DNA of 43,267 nucleotides from assembly GCF_011045015.1 (NCBI RefSeq), contig NZ_JAAKZY010000079.1, forward strand, positions 1 to 43,267, given 5' to 3'. Positions 1 through 8,009 of the stretch are shown in pieces; within the stretch, counting starts at the first letter, position 1, and every line of letters starts with the position of its first letter. A program made the position numbers and the translations under genes. Source of the stretch: Streptomyces scabichelini. Lineage in GTDB: Bacteria; Actinomycetota; Actinomycetes; Streptomycetales; Streptomycetaceae. The notes beneath the pieces are model-generated. The model ran no database searches. It saw only the letters and a list, made by a program, of their open reading frames with translations, and was not told where the DNA came from.

Positions 1-451
1 GCGCTATCCCCGCCAACCCGTCCGCGTACCCCTGGCCCAGCGCGCGCAGCTTCCACGTGGTCCCGCGGCGGTAGATCTCGGCGAGCAGCAGCACTGTCTC
101 CCGCTCGGGACGTGCAGGGGTGAACCGGGCGACGACACGGCCGCCCGGGCCGGTCACGCGCAGGCTCGGGGCGGGCAGCCGGCCCAGGGGTGTGCCGGGC
201 TCGGCGGGACTGACGACCACGGTGACCCGGCTCGCCCCGGGCCGCAGGGCGGGCGGATCGACGCTGAGCGTCTCCCCGTGCAGCCGCGCACCGGGCGCGC
301 TCGGCTGGTTGTAGAACACGAAGTCGCCGTCCCCGCGCACCTTGCCGCTGTCATCGGTGATGAGCGCGGACACATCGAACGGGCCTGGCACCTGAAGCGT
401 CAGGGTGCCACCCGGCAGGGGCAGATTGCCTCCGGGAACCAACTCGCTCAT
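1..451 (-). CDS. TerD-family protein, C-terminus cut by window edge
   Basis: Reading from the ATG at 451, the product begins MSELVPGGNLPLPGG and continues for 150 codons to the window edge without a stop. It carries the TerD/CABP signature of a mixed-beta calcium-binding fold: the acidic stretch LITDDSGKVRGDGDFVFYNQP near residues 28-48, then RETVLLLAEIYRR and GTTWKLRALGQGYADGLAGIA near the truncated end. TerD proteins belong to the tellurite-resistance/stress group, bind calcium and are cytoplasmic; Streptomyces carry many paralogues linked to stress and development. No strong ribosome site precedes the ATG. The next gene on this strand (VOC protein) lies upstream with a gap of 96 bases, so the two could be co-transcribed. 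The family is secure; the exact role is not. Confidence 0.88.
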   Translation of the reverse strand, partial: MSELVPGGNLPLPGGTLTLQVPGPFDVSALITDDSGKVRGDGDFVFYNQPSAPGARLHGETLSVDPPALRPGASRVTVVVSPAEPGTPLGRLPAPSLRVTGPGGRVVARFTPARPERETVLLLAEIYRRGTTWKLRALGQGYADGLAGIA

Positions 452-547
452 CGTGCCGCCGCCTGTCGGGGTGCCGGATCGCCGTACGCGCCCCGAGGGG
501 CGTCGACCGGACAACGTCTCACCGGTGAGCGAGGGTTCCCCGGCCTG

Positions 548-1243
548 TCACGGGGCGAGGAGGCGAAGCGGGAACGATAACCCCTCCGGGCTGCTCAGGC
601 GCAGAACACCGGGACCCGTGTGCTCGCCCCCGGTGAGTGACTGCTGACCGTGGTCGCGTGCGCGGGCGGCGACACGCTCCAAGTCGTCGACCGCGATGAC
701 GAGTTCCCACTGGGGTGCGGACGCTTCGGGCCCGTACGCCGTGATGAAATCGGCACGATCGAGGGCGGTGCCGAGCATCTCGCCGTAGAACTGCCGGGCC
801 CGGTCCGGGTGTTCGCAGGCGAGGACCATGGAATGCGGCATGCCATGGGAGTGCGGCGGGATCGCCCAGCCGCTGAACTCGGACGCTTGCCACAGAGAGA
901 AAGGCGCGCCGACCGGATCGATCAGCGTCGCCATGCGTCCCTGATCCCCGGCATCGAAAGGGGCGAGTACAAGCTGTGCGCCGTTCGCCGTCGCCGCCTC
1001 GGTGCGACGGTCGACGTCATCGACCGCGAGGTAGTAGGCGATATGCGCAGGCGTTCCCGGCGGATAGACCGGATTGCCGAGGTCGCTGACGCCGCCGAGC
1101 TGATGGCCGTCGACGTAGATCTTGGTCGCCCGGCGCCAGTCGTCTTCATCCACCGCGAACTTCCAGCCCAGCACCGTAGAGAAAAAGGCCGCGGTGCCGG
1201 GGATGTCACGGGTCTTGAGGTCCATCCAGCAGAACTCGTTCAA
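548..1243 (-). CDS. Two-domain VOC (glyoxalase-like) protein
   Basis: A 231-residue protein made of two vicinal-oxygen-chelate modules. The first starts LNEFCWMDLKTRDIPGTAAF (residues 1-20) and runs to about residue 115. The second starts at HSMVLACEHPDRARQFYGEML and ends with GGEHTGPGVLRLSSPEG. Tandem VOC proteins of this length resemble the mycobacterial Cfp30B type, whose substrate is not established. I chose the TTG at 1243 because a GAGGAG lies four bases before it and the conserved opening NEFCWMDL follows at once; a longer reading frame extends upstream only through the methyltransferase gene in another frame. The 23-base gap to the upstream methyltransferase suggests one transcript. 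Glyoxalase, dioxygenase or antibiotic-binding function cannot be told apart from sequence. Confidence 0.88.
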   Translation of the reverse strand: MNEFCWMDLKTRDIPGTAAFFSTVLGWKFAVDEDDWRRATKIYVDGHQLGGVSDLGNPVYPPGTPAHIAYYLAVDDVDRRTEAATANGAQLVLAPFDAGDQGRMATLIDPVGAPFSLWQASEFSGWAIPPHSHGMPHSMVLACEHPDRARQFYGEMLGTALDRADFITAYGPEASAPQWELVIAVDDLERVAARARDHGQQSLTGGEHTGPGVLRLSSPEGLSFPLRLLAP

Positions 1244-1266
1244 CGCACTCCTCGCGGACTCGGGCG

Positions 1267-2082
1267 TTACGGTTTGCGTCCGACCCCGCACCACATCGGG
1301 AGCGCGTCGGGGGTGGCCGCGTCCTCGGGGTAGGGACGCCATTGCGGCAGCTGTACGACTCCCGGGTCCAGCACATACGTACCGTCGAAGAACCGGGTGA
1401 CGTCGCTGTGTGAGCGAGGAGTCGCCGCCGCGTGTTCGGCGGCCCGCTCGTTGTACACGCGCATCGACTCGGCGACTTCGTCGGCTCCGATGTCCGAGGC
1501 CGGGTGGGAGAGGACGAGATGGCTGCCGGGGGCCAGCGCGTCGAGGAGGCGGCGGGTGATGGCGTACGGATCGTCGGCGTCCGGGATGTACTGCAGGATC
1601 GCCACGAGCATGAGGCCGACCGGCTGGGACAGGTCCAGCGTGTCCTGCGCCGCGGTGAGGATGCGGTCGACGTCCCGCAGGTCCGCCTGCAGGTACTCTG
1701 TGGCCCCTTCCGGGTTGCTGACGAGCAGCGCCTGGGCGTGGGCCAGCACGATCGGGTCGTTGTCGACGTACACCACCCGGGCGCTGGGATCGACCCGTTG
1801 CGCCACCTCGTGGGTGTTGTCCGCCGTGGGGACGCCGGTTCCGATGTCGAGGAACTGCCGGATGCCCGGCTTGCCCGCCAGCTCGCGCACCGCCCGCCCC
1901 AGGAAGGCCCGGTTGGCCCTGACCGCGGGGATGATCTCCGGATTGGCCGCGGCGGCCAGCTCGGCGGCCTCCTGGTCGGCCGGGTAGTTGTCCTTGCCGC
2001 CCAGCCAGGCGTTGTACACGCGCGCGGGATGCGCCACGGAGGAGTTGATCGGGGCCATTGCGCCCGCCGGCCGCTCGTGCAT
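1267..2082 (-). CDS. SAM-dependent methyltransferase, DUF574 family
   Basis: A 271-residue class I methyltransferase of the DUF574 (Methyltransf_19) family, which is very abundant in Streptomyces. Seen: the family opening INSSVAHPARVYNAWLGGKD near residue 10, the SAM-binding loop FLDIGTGVPTADNTHEVAQ, the acidic strand end VVYVDNDPIVLAHA, and the later segments YLQADLRD and VLSHPASD. The start is the ATG at 2082 because GGGGAG sits nine bases upstream and the resulting length fits the family; an in-frame ATG further upstream would add a non-conserved basic tail. The methyl acceptor is not known for most members. It lies in the same orientation as the MBL-fold gene upstream and the VOC gene downstream. 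Confidence 0.9.
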   Translation of the reverse strand: MHERPAGAMAPINSSVAHPARVYNAWLGGKDNYPADQEAAELAAAANPEIIPAVRANRAFLGRAVRELAGKPGIRQFLDIGTGVPTADNTHEVAQRVDPSARVVYVDNDPIVLAHAQALLVSNPEGATEYLQADLRDVDRILTAAQDTLDLSQPVGLMLVAILQYIPDADDPYAITRRLLDALAPGSHLVLSHPASDIGADEVAESMRVYNERAAEHAAATPRSHSDVTRFFDGTYVLDPGVVQLPQWRPYPEDAATPDALPMWCGVGRKP

Positions 2083-2217
2083 GGTGCTCAGCTCCCCACT
2101 CGCCGTCATCCGCCTGCCGCGGGCACACAGTAACCGACCACGGATCCGCAACTCGTAAGCGGGCGGCGTCAGTTGCCGGACGAAGAGACGAAGAATCGAA
2201 GCGGAACGCCCCAACCG

Positions 2218-2967
2218 TCAGGAGGCCAGCTCCCGGGCGCGCTGGGCCGCCTGGCGCACGGAACCCTGGTGAACCGGTCCGTGCCCGGGCAGCATCACGT
2301 CTCCGGAGAGTGTCTCGAAGGTGTTCAGCGAGGCGAGCGCACGGCCTCGGTCGTGGTGGAACATGACGGGGAGCAGCTGCGGACCCTTCACGCGCGAGGT
2401 GGGATGGCCGCTGACCAGTGCGTCGCCCGAGATCACGATCCCCGCCTCCGGCAGGTGGAGGGCGCTGTGGCCGTCGGTGTGGCCGGGGGTGTGCACCGGA
2501 ACGGGGTGGCCGGGCAGGTCCAGAGGCCCGGCGGAGGGAAACGGCTGGGGGCTTGTGACGGGGACGTGCGCGGTGCCGCCGGACCGGAGCGCGTGCACCG
2601 CCCACGGGAGTACGCCGGGGCGCCAGGCGTTCCGCAGGATCCGGTCGATGGACACCTGGTGGAGGAAGTCCCGGCGCGCATGCGGGACTTCGGCCTCGTG
2701 GGTATAGACCGGCGTGCCGTACGTACGGCTGAGGTATTCGGCCGAGCCGAGATGGTCGTTGTGTGCGTGCGTGATGAGCACGGCCGCGACCGCCTCGGGC
2801 GAACTGCCCACGGCCGACAGCGATTCGAGGACCTTCTCGCGGTCTCCGCGATAGCCGGTGTCCACCAGGGTGACGGCGTCACCTTCGGTGAGGATCACCC
2901 AGTTGGTGTTGCTTCCGTGCACCAGATGGACATCGTCGGCGACTTGGCGCATGTGTGCCTGCATCAT
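2218..2967 (-). CDS. MBL-fold metallo-hydrolase
   Basis: A 249-residue metallo-beta-lactamase-fold hydrolase. The zinc-binding motif HAHNDHLG is near residue 72, followed by the third metal histidine in HTPGHTDGHSALHL, the bridging aspartate in VISGDALVSGHP and a last histidine in LPGHGPVH. The opening VHGSNTNWVILTEGDAVTLVDTG is typical of glyoxalase-II-like/MBL hydrolases rather than of beta-lactamases. No signal peptide is seen, so it should be cytoplasmic. The start is the first of two adjacent ATG codons at 2967; a longer frame continues upstream through the DUF1232 gene but with out-of-character composition. The substrate (thioester, lactone, phosphodiester or other) is not predictable. 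Confidence 0.9.
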   Translation of the reverse strand: MMQAHMRQVADDVHLVHGSNTNWVILTEGDAVTLVDTGYRGDREKVLESLSAVGSSPEAVAAVLITHAHNDHLGSAEYLSRTYGTPVYTHEAEVPHARRDFLHQVSIDRILRNAWRPGVLPWAVHALRSGGTAHVPVTSPQPFPSAGPLDLPGHPVPVHTPGHTDGHSALHLPEAGIVISGDALVSGHPTSRVKGPQLLPVMFHHDRGRALASLNTFETLSGDVMLPGHGPVHQGSVRQAAQRARELAS

Positions 2968-3067
2968 CTTCCCGACCTTCTGGGTCCCTGCCTGCCTGAC
3001 ACAGCCAAGCAGATGCGTGCTCGCCCCAGGGGTGCCGGTCCGGAACTCAGTGCCTCGGGTCCGGAGC

Positions 3068-3343
3068 TCAGGGCCGCAGGTCCGCAGAAGTGCGTAGTGA
3101 CCGCAGGGCCAGGAGCAGGACTCCGATGTCGTCCAGGTAGGCCGGGTCGGGCAGGAGGTCGGCCGGCAGGACGACGTAGGCGACGGCTCCCCAGAAGACC
3201 CAGGGGGAGCCCGTCGGGAGTCCCGCGCGCCGCAGAGCGCGCCGGGTCCGGACCAGCCGGACCAGCAGGGCGATCGCCACCGCCAGGGCGGCGGCCAGCA
3301 GTACGGCCACGAGGAGGACCACAACCCACGTGCTGGTGTCCAT
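3068..3343 (-). CDS. DUF1232 (YkvA-like) small membrane protein
   Basis: A 91-residue protein with one strongly hydrophobic segment at residues 7-31 (WVVVLLVAVLLAAALAVAIA), a basic linker, then the DUF1232 core WVFWGAVAYVVLPADLLPDP followed by LDDIGVLLLALRSLR. DUF1232/YkvA proteins are short membrane proteins of unknown function marked by the PxDLxPD motif, which is intact here. The ATG at 3343 opens directly into the hydrophobic segment. It is transcribed toward the MBL-fold gene, 100 bases away, and divergently from the large amidohydrolase gene. The family call is good; nothing in the context tells the role. Confidence 0.85.
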   Translation of the reverse strand: MDTSTWVVVLLVAVLLAAALAVAIALLVRLVRTRRALRRAGLPTGSPWVFWGAVAYVVLPADLLPDPAYLDDIGVLLLALRSLRTSADLRP

Positions 3344-3495
3344 GCGTCCTGCCTCTGCTCGTCCCGGCTTGTCCTTCTTCCGTCCTGTTCAACTTCCCCG
3401 GTTCGTTCCCATCGTCACCAACCGGAAGGAACCGACCTGTTTGGCTGAATGGCGCTGTTGCTCACGCGCTCCGAGATACGCGAGCGTGCTGAGCC

Positions 3496-6400
3496 ATGGA
3501 CCGTGACAGGAGCAATGCCTCCCCTTCTCCGTCCCTCTCCCTCTCCCTCCCCCTCTCCCGTCGACAACTCCTCGCGGCAGCGGGTGCCGCGGGCGCCGCC
3601 GGGGCCATCACCGCCGTCGGCTCCGCGCCCGCCACAGCGCGGCCGCGCACCGGGCTCTCGCTGTCCTTCACGGCGGCCACGAACGGCTCGGCGACCCTCG
3701 CACCCGGCGGAGACCGGCTGGTCGTCGAGATCCAGAGCATCCTGTGGTCGCTGCCGCGCACCGGAGGCAAGGCCGTCCCCCTCACCCCGGCGGGCCTCGA
3801 ACCGAACCGGCCCGTGTATGCCCCCGACGGCAAGCTCATCGCGTTCTGCGCGTACGAGGGCGGCGGTTTCCACGTGTGGACGATGCGCCCCGACGGCTCG
3901 GAGGTACGGCAGCGCACGGATGGCTCCTGGGACGACCGCGGCCCGGCCTGGTCGCCCGACGGCACCCGTCTCGCCCTCGCCTCCGAGCGTGGCGGGGACC
4001 CGGTGACCGGCAGCCCGTACCGCATCCATGTGCTGGACCTGCGCACCGGTGAACTGAACCGCGTCACCGGCCTCCCCGGGCAGGACGGCCCGCTGCAGGA
4101 CGGAGCGTGGGAGGACTTCGACCCCACCTGGTCGCCGGACGGAAAGCGGATCCTGTTCGTACGGGCCAAGGGCGTCACCAACTCCACCGGCTCCGCGCTG
4201 CAAGCGCGGACCGTCGCCGCAGTCCCGGCCGGGGGCACGGGCCCGGTCGTCGTGGAACACACCGAGACCGAGGCCGCCCAGGTCATGACGCCCGCCCTCG
4301 CACCGGACGGCCGGCGCCTGGCGTATCTGCGGGTCACCGCGTCACCGAACGGCTCCTGCACGCTTGTCGTCGAAGGCGAACCCGTCACCGTCGCCGGAGA
4401 CATCGCGCCGGTGCCCCCGCGCTGGACGACGGCGGGAGAGCTGCTGCTCACCGTGGACGGCCACTTCACCCTCGTACGACCGGAGAAACCGGCGGAGCCG
4501 GAAACGATCCCCTTCGAGGGCGCGCTCCCCGTGGACCGGCCGCATTACCGCGTCAAGGAGTACGACCTGGGGGAGGGGCGGGCGCGGCCGGTGCGCGGCA
4601 TCCACCTGCCGGCCCTCTCGCCCGACGGACGGCGGATCGCGTTCGCCGCGCTCAACTCGCTGTGGCTGGCGGACAGTTCGGGCGGCCGGGCGCCGAAGCG
4701 GCTGCGCCGGTCGGCGCCCACCCGCTATCTTCTCGGACCCGTGTGGGCGCGCGACGGGCGCTCACTGCTGTACGCCGACGACCGCGACGGACTGCTCGGC
4801 GTGTACCGGCGAGATCTCGCCACGGGGGAGGAGACCGCGCTCGCGACCGGCGGCCGGGTCCACCCGGCGCTCTCGCCCGACGGCACGCGACTCGCCTGCC
4901 TCGACATGACCGGGCAACTCGTCGTCCGCGATCTGGAGTCCGGTACGGAACGCGTGCTCGCGGCCCCGCTGGGCGCGGGCGGGCTGCCCGGCCGGCCCAG
5001 CTGGTCGCCCGACGGCCGCTACGTAACGTTGTGCGACCGCAACCGCCTCAACCTCCGCTTCCGCGAGGGCTACAACCTCATCCGGGTCGTCGACACCACC
5101 ACCGGCACCGACCGGTTGCACGCCGCGGCACCCCATGTCTCCCTCGCCGACCGGTACGACTCCGGGCCCGTCTGGTCGCCCGACGGACGCTGGATGGCGG
5201 TGATCGTCGAATCAGCGCTCTGTCTGCTGCCCGTCGCGCCTGACGGCACCCCGCGGGGCGCCCTGCGCGCCCTCACCACCGAACCGGCCGACCACCCCTC
5301 CTGGTCAGGCGACTCGAAGACGCTGCTGTACCTGTCGGGCGCCCGGCTCCGGCTGATCGACGTCGACGGCGGTCCCGCGCGGACGGTCCGCGTACCGCTC
5401 GACCAGCGCAGACCCGTACCCGCCGACACGGTGGTGCACGCCGGCCGACTGTGGGACGGCACGGGCGAATCCGTACGCGACGACGTCGACCTCGTGGTAC
5501 GCGGTGGACGCGTCACCGCGGTCGAACCGCACCGGCGGCGCGGGGCACTGAGACGGATCGACGCCTCGGAGCACACCGTCGTCCCCGGACTCTGGGACAC
5601 CCACACCCACCCCTGGCAGAGCACCTACGGCGGACGCCAGACCGTCGGCCAGCTCACCTACGGCATCACCACCGCCGTGTCCCTCGGCGGATTCGCCCAC
5701 GAGCAGGCCCGTATCCGCGAGGCCGTGGCGACCGGACAGCTCGCCGGACCCCGGCTGCTGACCACGGGCGAACTGCTCGACGGAGCCCGCGTCGCGTACA
5801 GCATGGGGCGCGCCCACCGCACCGAGGACGGGCTGCGGCGCTCACTGGAGCGGGGCGCCGCGCTCGACTGGGACTTCGTGAAAACCTATGTGCGGGCGCC
5901 GAGCTGGGTGATGGCGGAGGCCGCGCGCTTCGCCCACGAGCGGCTCGGCGTGCGGACCGGCGGCCACATGCTGTCGCCGGGCGTCCAGCTCGGCCAGGAC
6001 CTGACCACTCACTTGCAGGCCACGCAGCGGGCCGAGTTCGGGCACGCGGTGACCGCGTCCGGGCGCGCGTACCAGGACCTGGTGGAGATCTACAGCGCGC
6101 GGGGCGTCGACTTCGGCCTCATCGCCACGCCGTTCACCTCCGCGCCGCTCCTCGGCGCGGACCCGGGGCTCGCCGACGACCCCAGGGTGACCGCCGTGAT
6201 GCCGCCGTGGGACGTCGCCCTGGTCCGGCAGTCGGCGGGCGTGCCGCCGACCCCCGCGCAGCTGGCGACCCTGCGTACCGAGACCGACATCTACCGGAGG
6301 GTCCTGGCCGCGGGCGGCCTGGTCGCCCTCGGCACCGACCAGCCCCTCGTTCCCGTCGGCCTCGCCCTCCACCTCGGCCTGCGCGCACTGCACCGGGGTG

Positions 6401-6726
6401 GACTGTCCCCGGCGGCGGCCCTGCGCACCGCCACCGTGCTGCCCGCCCGGCTCTTCGGCGTCGACGACCACCTCGGCACGCTGCAACCGGGCAGGCTCGC
6501 CGACCTGACGGTGGTGGACGGCGACCCGTTCACGGACTTCGACACACTCGTCCGTACGGCCTCCGTGCTCCGGGGCGGGATGCCGTACACGACCGAGGAG
6601 CTCGTGGCCGCGTACGAACCCGCGAGCCGCCGCTCGACGGACGAGGCGGACGAGACGGACGAGGACGACTGGCTCGAGGTGGGACGGCTCATGCGGCGGG
6701 AGGGGTGCTGCGGCTCAGAGCTCTGA
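3496..6726 (+). CDS. Tat-exported TolB-like propeller/amidohydrolase fusion
   Basis: A 1076-residue exported enzyme. Residues 1-50 form a twin-arginine signal: SRRQLL after an unusual Ser/Pro/Leu tract, then an Ala/Gly-rich segment ending near ATA-RP. Residues 50 to about 640 hold repeated WSPDG / LAPDG / LSPDG blades (PD40/TolB-type propeller). Residues 640 to 1040 are an amidohydrolase barrel: metal motif HTH in DTHTHPW at 701-705, K796 in DFVKTYV, H824 in GGHML, a further His in EFGHAVTA and the catalytic Asp D948 in ALGTDQP, ending with the usual GRLADLTVVDGDPF. All expected amidohydrolase ligands are present, so it should be active on a cyclic amide, peptide or similar substrate outside the membrane. 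The ATG at 3496 has no clear ribosome site. The tail is acidic (DEADETDEDDW). Confidence 0.9.
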   Translation: MDRDRSNASPSPSLSLSLPLSRRQLLAAAGAAGAAGAITAVGSAPATARPRTGLSLSFTAATNGSATLAPGGDRLVVEIQSILWSLPRTGGKAVPLTPAGLEPNRPVYAPDGKLIAFCAYEGGGFHVWTMRPDGSEVRQRTDGSWDDRGPAWSPDGTRLALASERGGDPVTGSPYRIHVLDLRTGELNRVTGLPGQDGPLQDGAWEDFDPTWSPDGKRILFVRAKGVTNSTGSALQARTVAAVPAGGTGPVVVEHTETEAAQVMTPALAPDGRRLAYLRVTASPNGSCTLVVEGEPVTVAGDIAPVPPRWTTAGELLLTVDGHFTLVRPEKPAEPETIPFEGALPVDRPHYRVKEYDLGEGRARPVRGIHLPALSPDGRRIAFAALNSLWLADSSGGRAPKRLRRSAPTRYLLGPVWARDGRSLLYADDRDGLLGVYRRDLATGEETALATGGRVHPALSPDGTRLACLDMTGQLVVRDLESGTERVLAAPLGAGGLPGRPSWSPDGRYVTLCDRNRLNLRFREGYNLIRVVDTTTGTDRLHAAAPHVSLADRYDSGPVWSPDGRWMAVIVESALCLLPVAPDGTPRGALRALTTEPADHPSWSGDSKTLLYLSGARLRLIDVDGGPARTVRVPLDQRRPVPADTVVHAGRLWDGTGESVRDDVDLVVRGGRVTAVEPHRRRGALRRIDASEHTVVPGLWDTHTHPWQSTYGGRQTVGQLTYGITTAVSLGGFAHEQARIREAVATGQLAGPRLLTTGELLDGARVAYSMGRAHRTEDGLRRSLERGAALDWDFVKTYVRAPSWVMAEAARFAHERLGVRTGGHMLSPGVQLGQDLTTHLQATQRAEFGHAVTASGRAYQDLVEIYSARGVDFGLIATPFTSAPLLGADPGLADDPRVTAVMPPWDVALVRQSAGVPPTPAQLATLRTETDIYRRVLAAGGLVALGTDQPLVPVGLALHLGLRALHRGGLSPAAALRTATVLPARLFGVDDHLGTLQPGRLADLTVVDGDPFTDFDTLVRTASVLRGGMPYTTEELVAAYEPASRRSTDEADETDEDDWLEVGRLMRREGCCGSEL

Positions 6727-6806
6727 GACGCTGCCTGCTGTCTGCTCCGGCGGTCCGGCCGAAACCCGGATGCCCGGAGACCTCTCGGCCGCCTACCCTC
6801 CGAACC

Positions 6807-7634
6807 GTGATCGACCGCATGCCCCAGACGGATCCCCGCACAGAACCCGCTACAGAACCCCAGACGGACCCCCGGACCGATCCGCAGACCGACGACGTCC
6901 TGCGCCTGGTGCACCGCGTACTCGGCACGGACGTCATCGGCGTCTACCTGCACGGCTCCGCCGTACTCGGCGGTCTGCGACCGAGCAGCGACCTCGATGT
7001 GTTCGTCGTCCTGCGGCGGCGCACGACGGAGCAGGAGCGCCGGGCCCTGCTCCAAGGACTGCTGGAGGTCTCGGGCGGCGAGGCCCGGAACGGACCAGGC
7101 CGCCCCGTAGAACTCACTGTCGTCGCCCAGGGCGACGTCCGTCCCTGGCGCTGTCCGCCCCGCTGCGAGTTCCTCTACGGCGAGTGGCTGCGCGACGAGT
7201 TCGAGCGCGGGATGGTGCCCGCTCCGGCGCCCGCGCCCGACCTCGCGCCGCTGATCACGATGGTGTTGCTCGGGAACGCACCGCTGTTCGGCCCGCCCCC
7301 GGCGGACGTCCTCGATCCCGTCCCGCACGAGGACCTGCGGTGGGCGATCGTCGCCGGTGTACCGGAGCTGCTCGCCGAGCTGGAGTCGGACACCCGCAAC
7401 GTCCTGCTGACGCTCGCCCGTGTCCGGGCCACCCTGGAGACGGGGACGATCATGTCGAAGGACGCGGCGGCCACCTGGGTGCTCGACCGGCTTCCGGCCC
7501 GGCATCGGCCCGTACTGGCCCGTGCGCGGTCCGTCTATCTCGGGGACGAGACGGAGTCCTGGGAGGGCCTGATGCCGCAGGTCCGCGAGCTCGCCGACCA
7601 CTTGGTTGCCCAACTGGAGGTACATCGACGCTAG
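6807..7634 (+). CDS. AadA-like aminoglycoside nucleotidyltransferase (ANT(3'')/(9) type)
   Basis: A 275-residue protein that follows the AadA pattern along its whole length: nucleotidyltransferase motif HGSAVLGGLRPSSDLDVFV (GS...DxD), then VELTVV, RCEFLYGEWLR, LFGPPPADVLDPVP, NVLLTLARV, SKDAAATWVLDRLP and ARSVYLGDE. Known AadA enzymes transfer AMP to streptomycin and spectinomycin. In front of the catalytic domain is a low-complexity stretch of TDP/TEP units (about residues 8-30). The GTG at 6807 is preferred; an ATG at 6819 is the alternative. There is no ribosome site, but TACCCT lies exactly seven bases before the GTG, which would fit a leaderless transcript. Whether it gives resistance or has a housekeeping role is not known. 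Confidence 0.85.
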   Translation: MIDRMPQTDPRTEPATEPQTDPRTDPQTDDVLRLVHRVLGTDVIGVYLHGSAVLGGLRPSSDLDVFVVLRRRTTEQERRALLQGLLEVSGGEARNGPGRPVELTVVAQGDVRPWRCPPRCEFLYGEWLRDEFERGMVPAPAPAPDLAPLITMVLLGNAPLFGPPPADVLDPVPHEDLRWAIVAGVPELLAELESDTRNVLLTLARVRATLETGTIMSKDAAATWVLDRLPARHRPVLARARSVYLGDETESWEGLMPQVRELADHLVAQLEVHRR

Positions 7635-8009
7635 TTGTGCAGCGATCGCGTTCCCAGGGCGGCGGATTCTGTTGCACGCTTGATCGCTGGCCGTGCGCCG
7701 TCGCAACGAATGTGACAAAAGAAGACCACAGAGAGTTCACATCGGTATACGCTGCCCGGCACCCCACGTACGAGGCCGCGCGCGTGGGGGCCGGTCATCC
7801 CGGCCTGCTCGTGTGCGGGTTCAACGAAATACCGCTCCGAGACCCATACCGAACGGTCTGAATGCTGCACCACCTCACCGAGACCCGGTGAGCCCCGCCG
7901 ACCCCGGAAGTTCCCCCGCATTCGGGCGTCGGTTCATCTGGCGAACCCACCGGGCGTTCCAGCTGCGCGCTCCAGTTCGGTGAGGTCACTTGTCACTCTG
8001 TGAGGAACG
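7635..8009. other. Intergenic region before the sugar-binding protein
   Basis: A 375-base non-coding stretch between two plus-strand genes. It contains AGCGATC at 7641-7647 and its reverse complement GATCGCT at 7682-7688, too far apart (34 bases) to be a convincing terminator. Around 7708-7760 the base composition is less GC-rich, as expected of a promoter region for the downstream lipoprotein gene, but I could not fix a -35/-10 pair. A good ribosome site, GAGGA, occurs just before 8010. Confidence 0.5.

Noticed and set aside
548..2605. A 685-residue minus-strand frame joining the VOC gene with upstream sequence
   Set aside because: Only the last 231 residues are protein-like; the rest is the methyltransferase gene read out of frame, and a TTG with a good ribosome site opens the VOC part.
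5451..6806. Frame extension upstream of the AadA-like gene
   Set aside because: It runs inside the amidohydrolase gene in another frame with Arg/Pro-rich random sequence.
7641..7688. AGCGATC / GATCGCT inverted pair as a terminator of the AadA-like gene
   Set aside because: The 34-base loop is too long and no stable inner stem was found.
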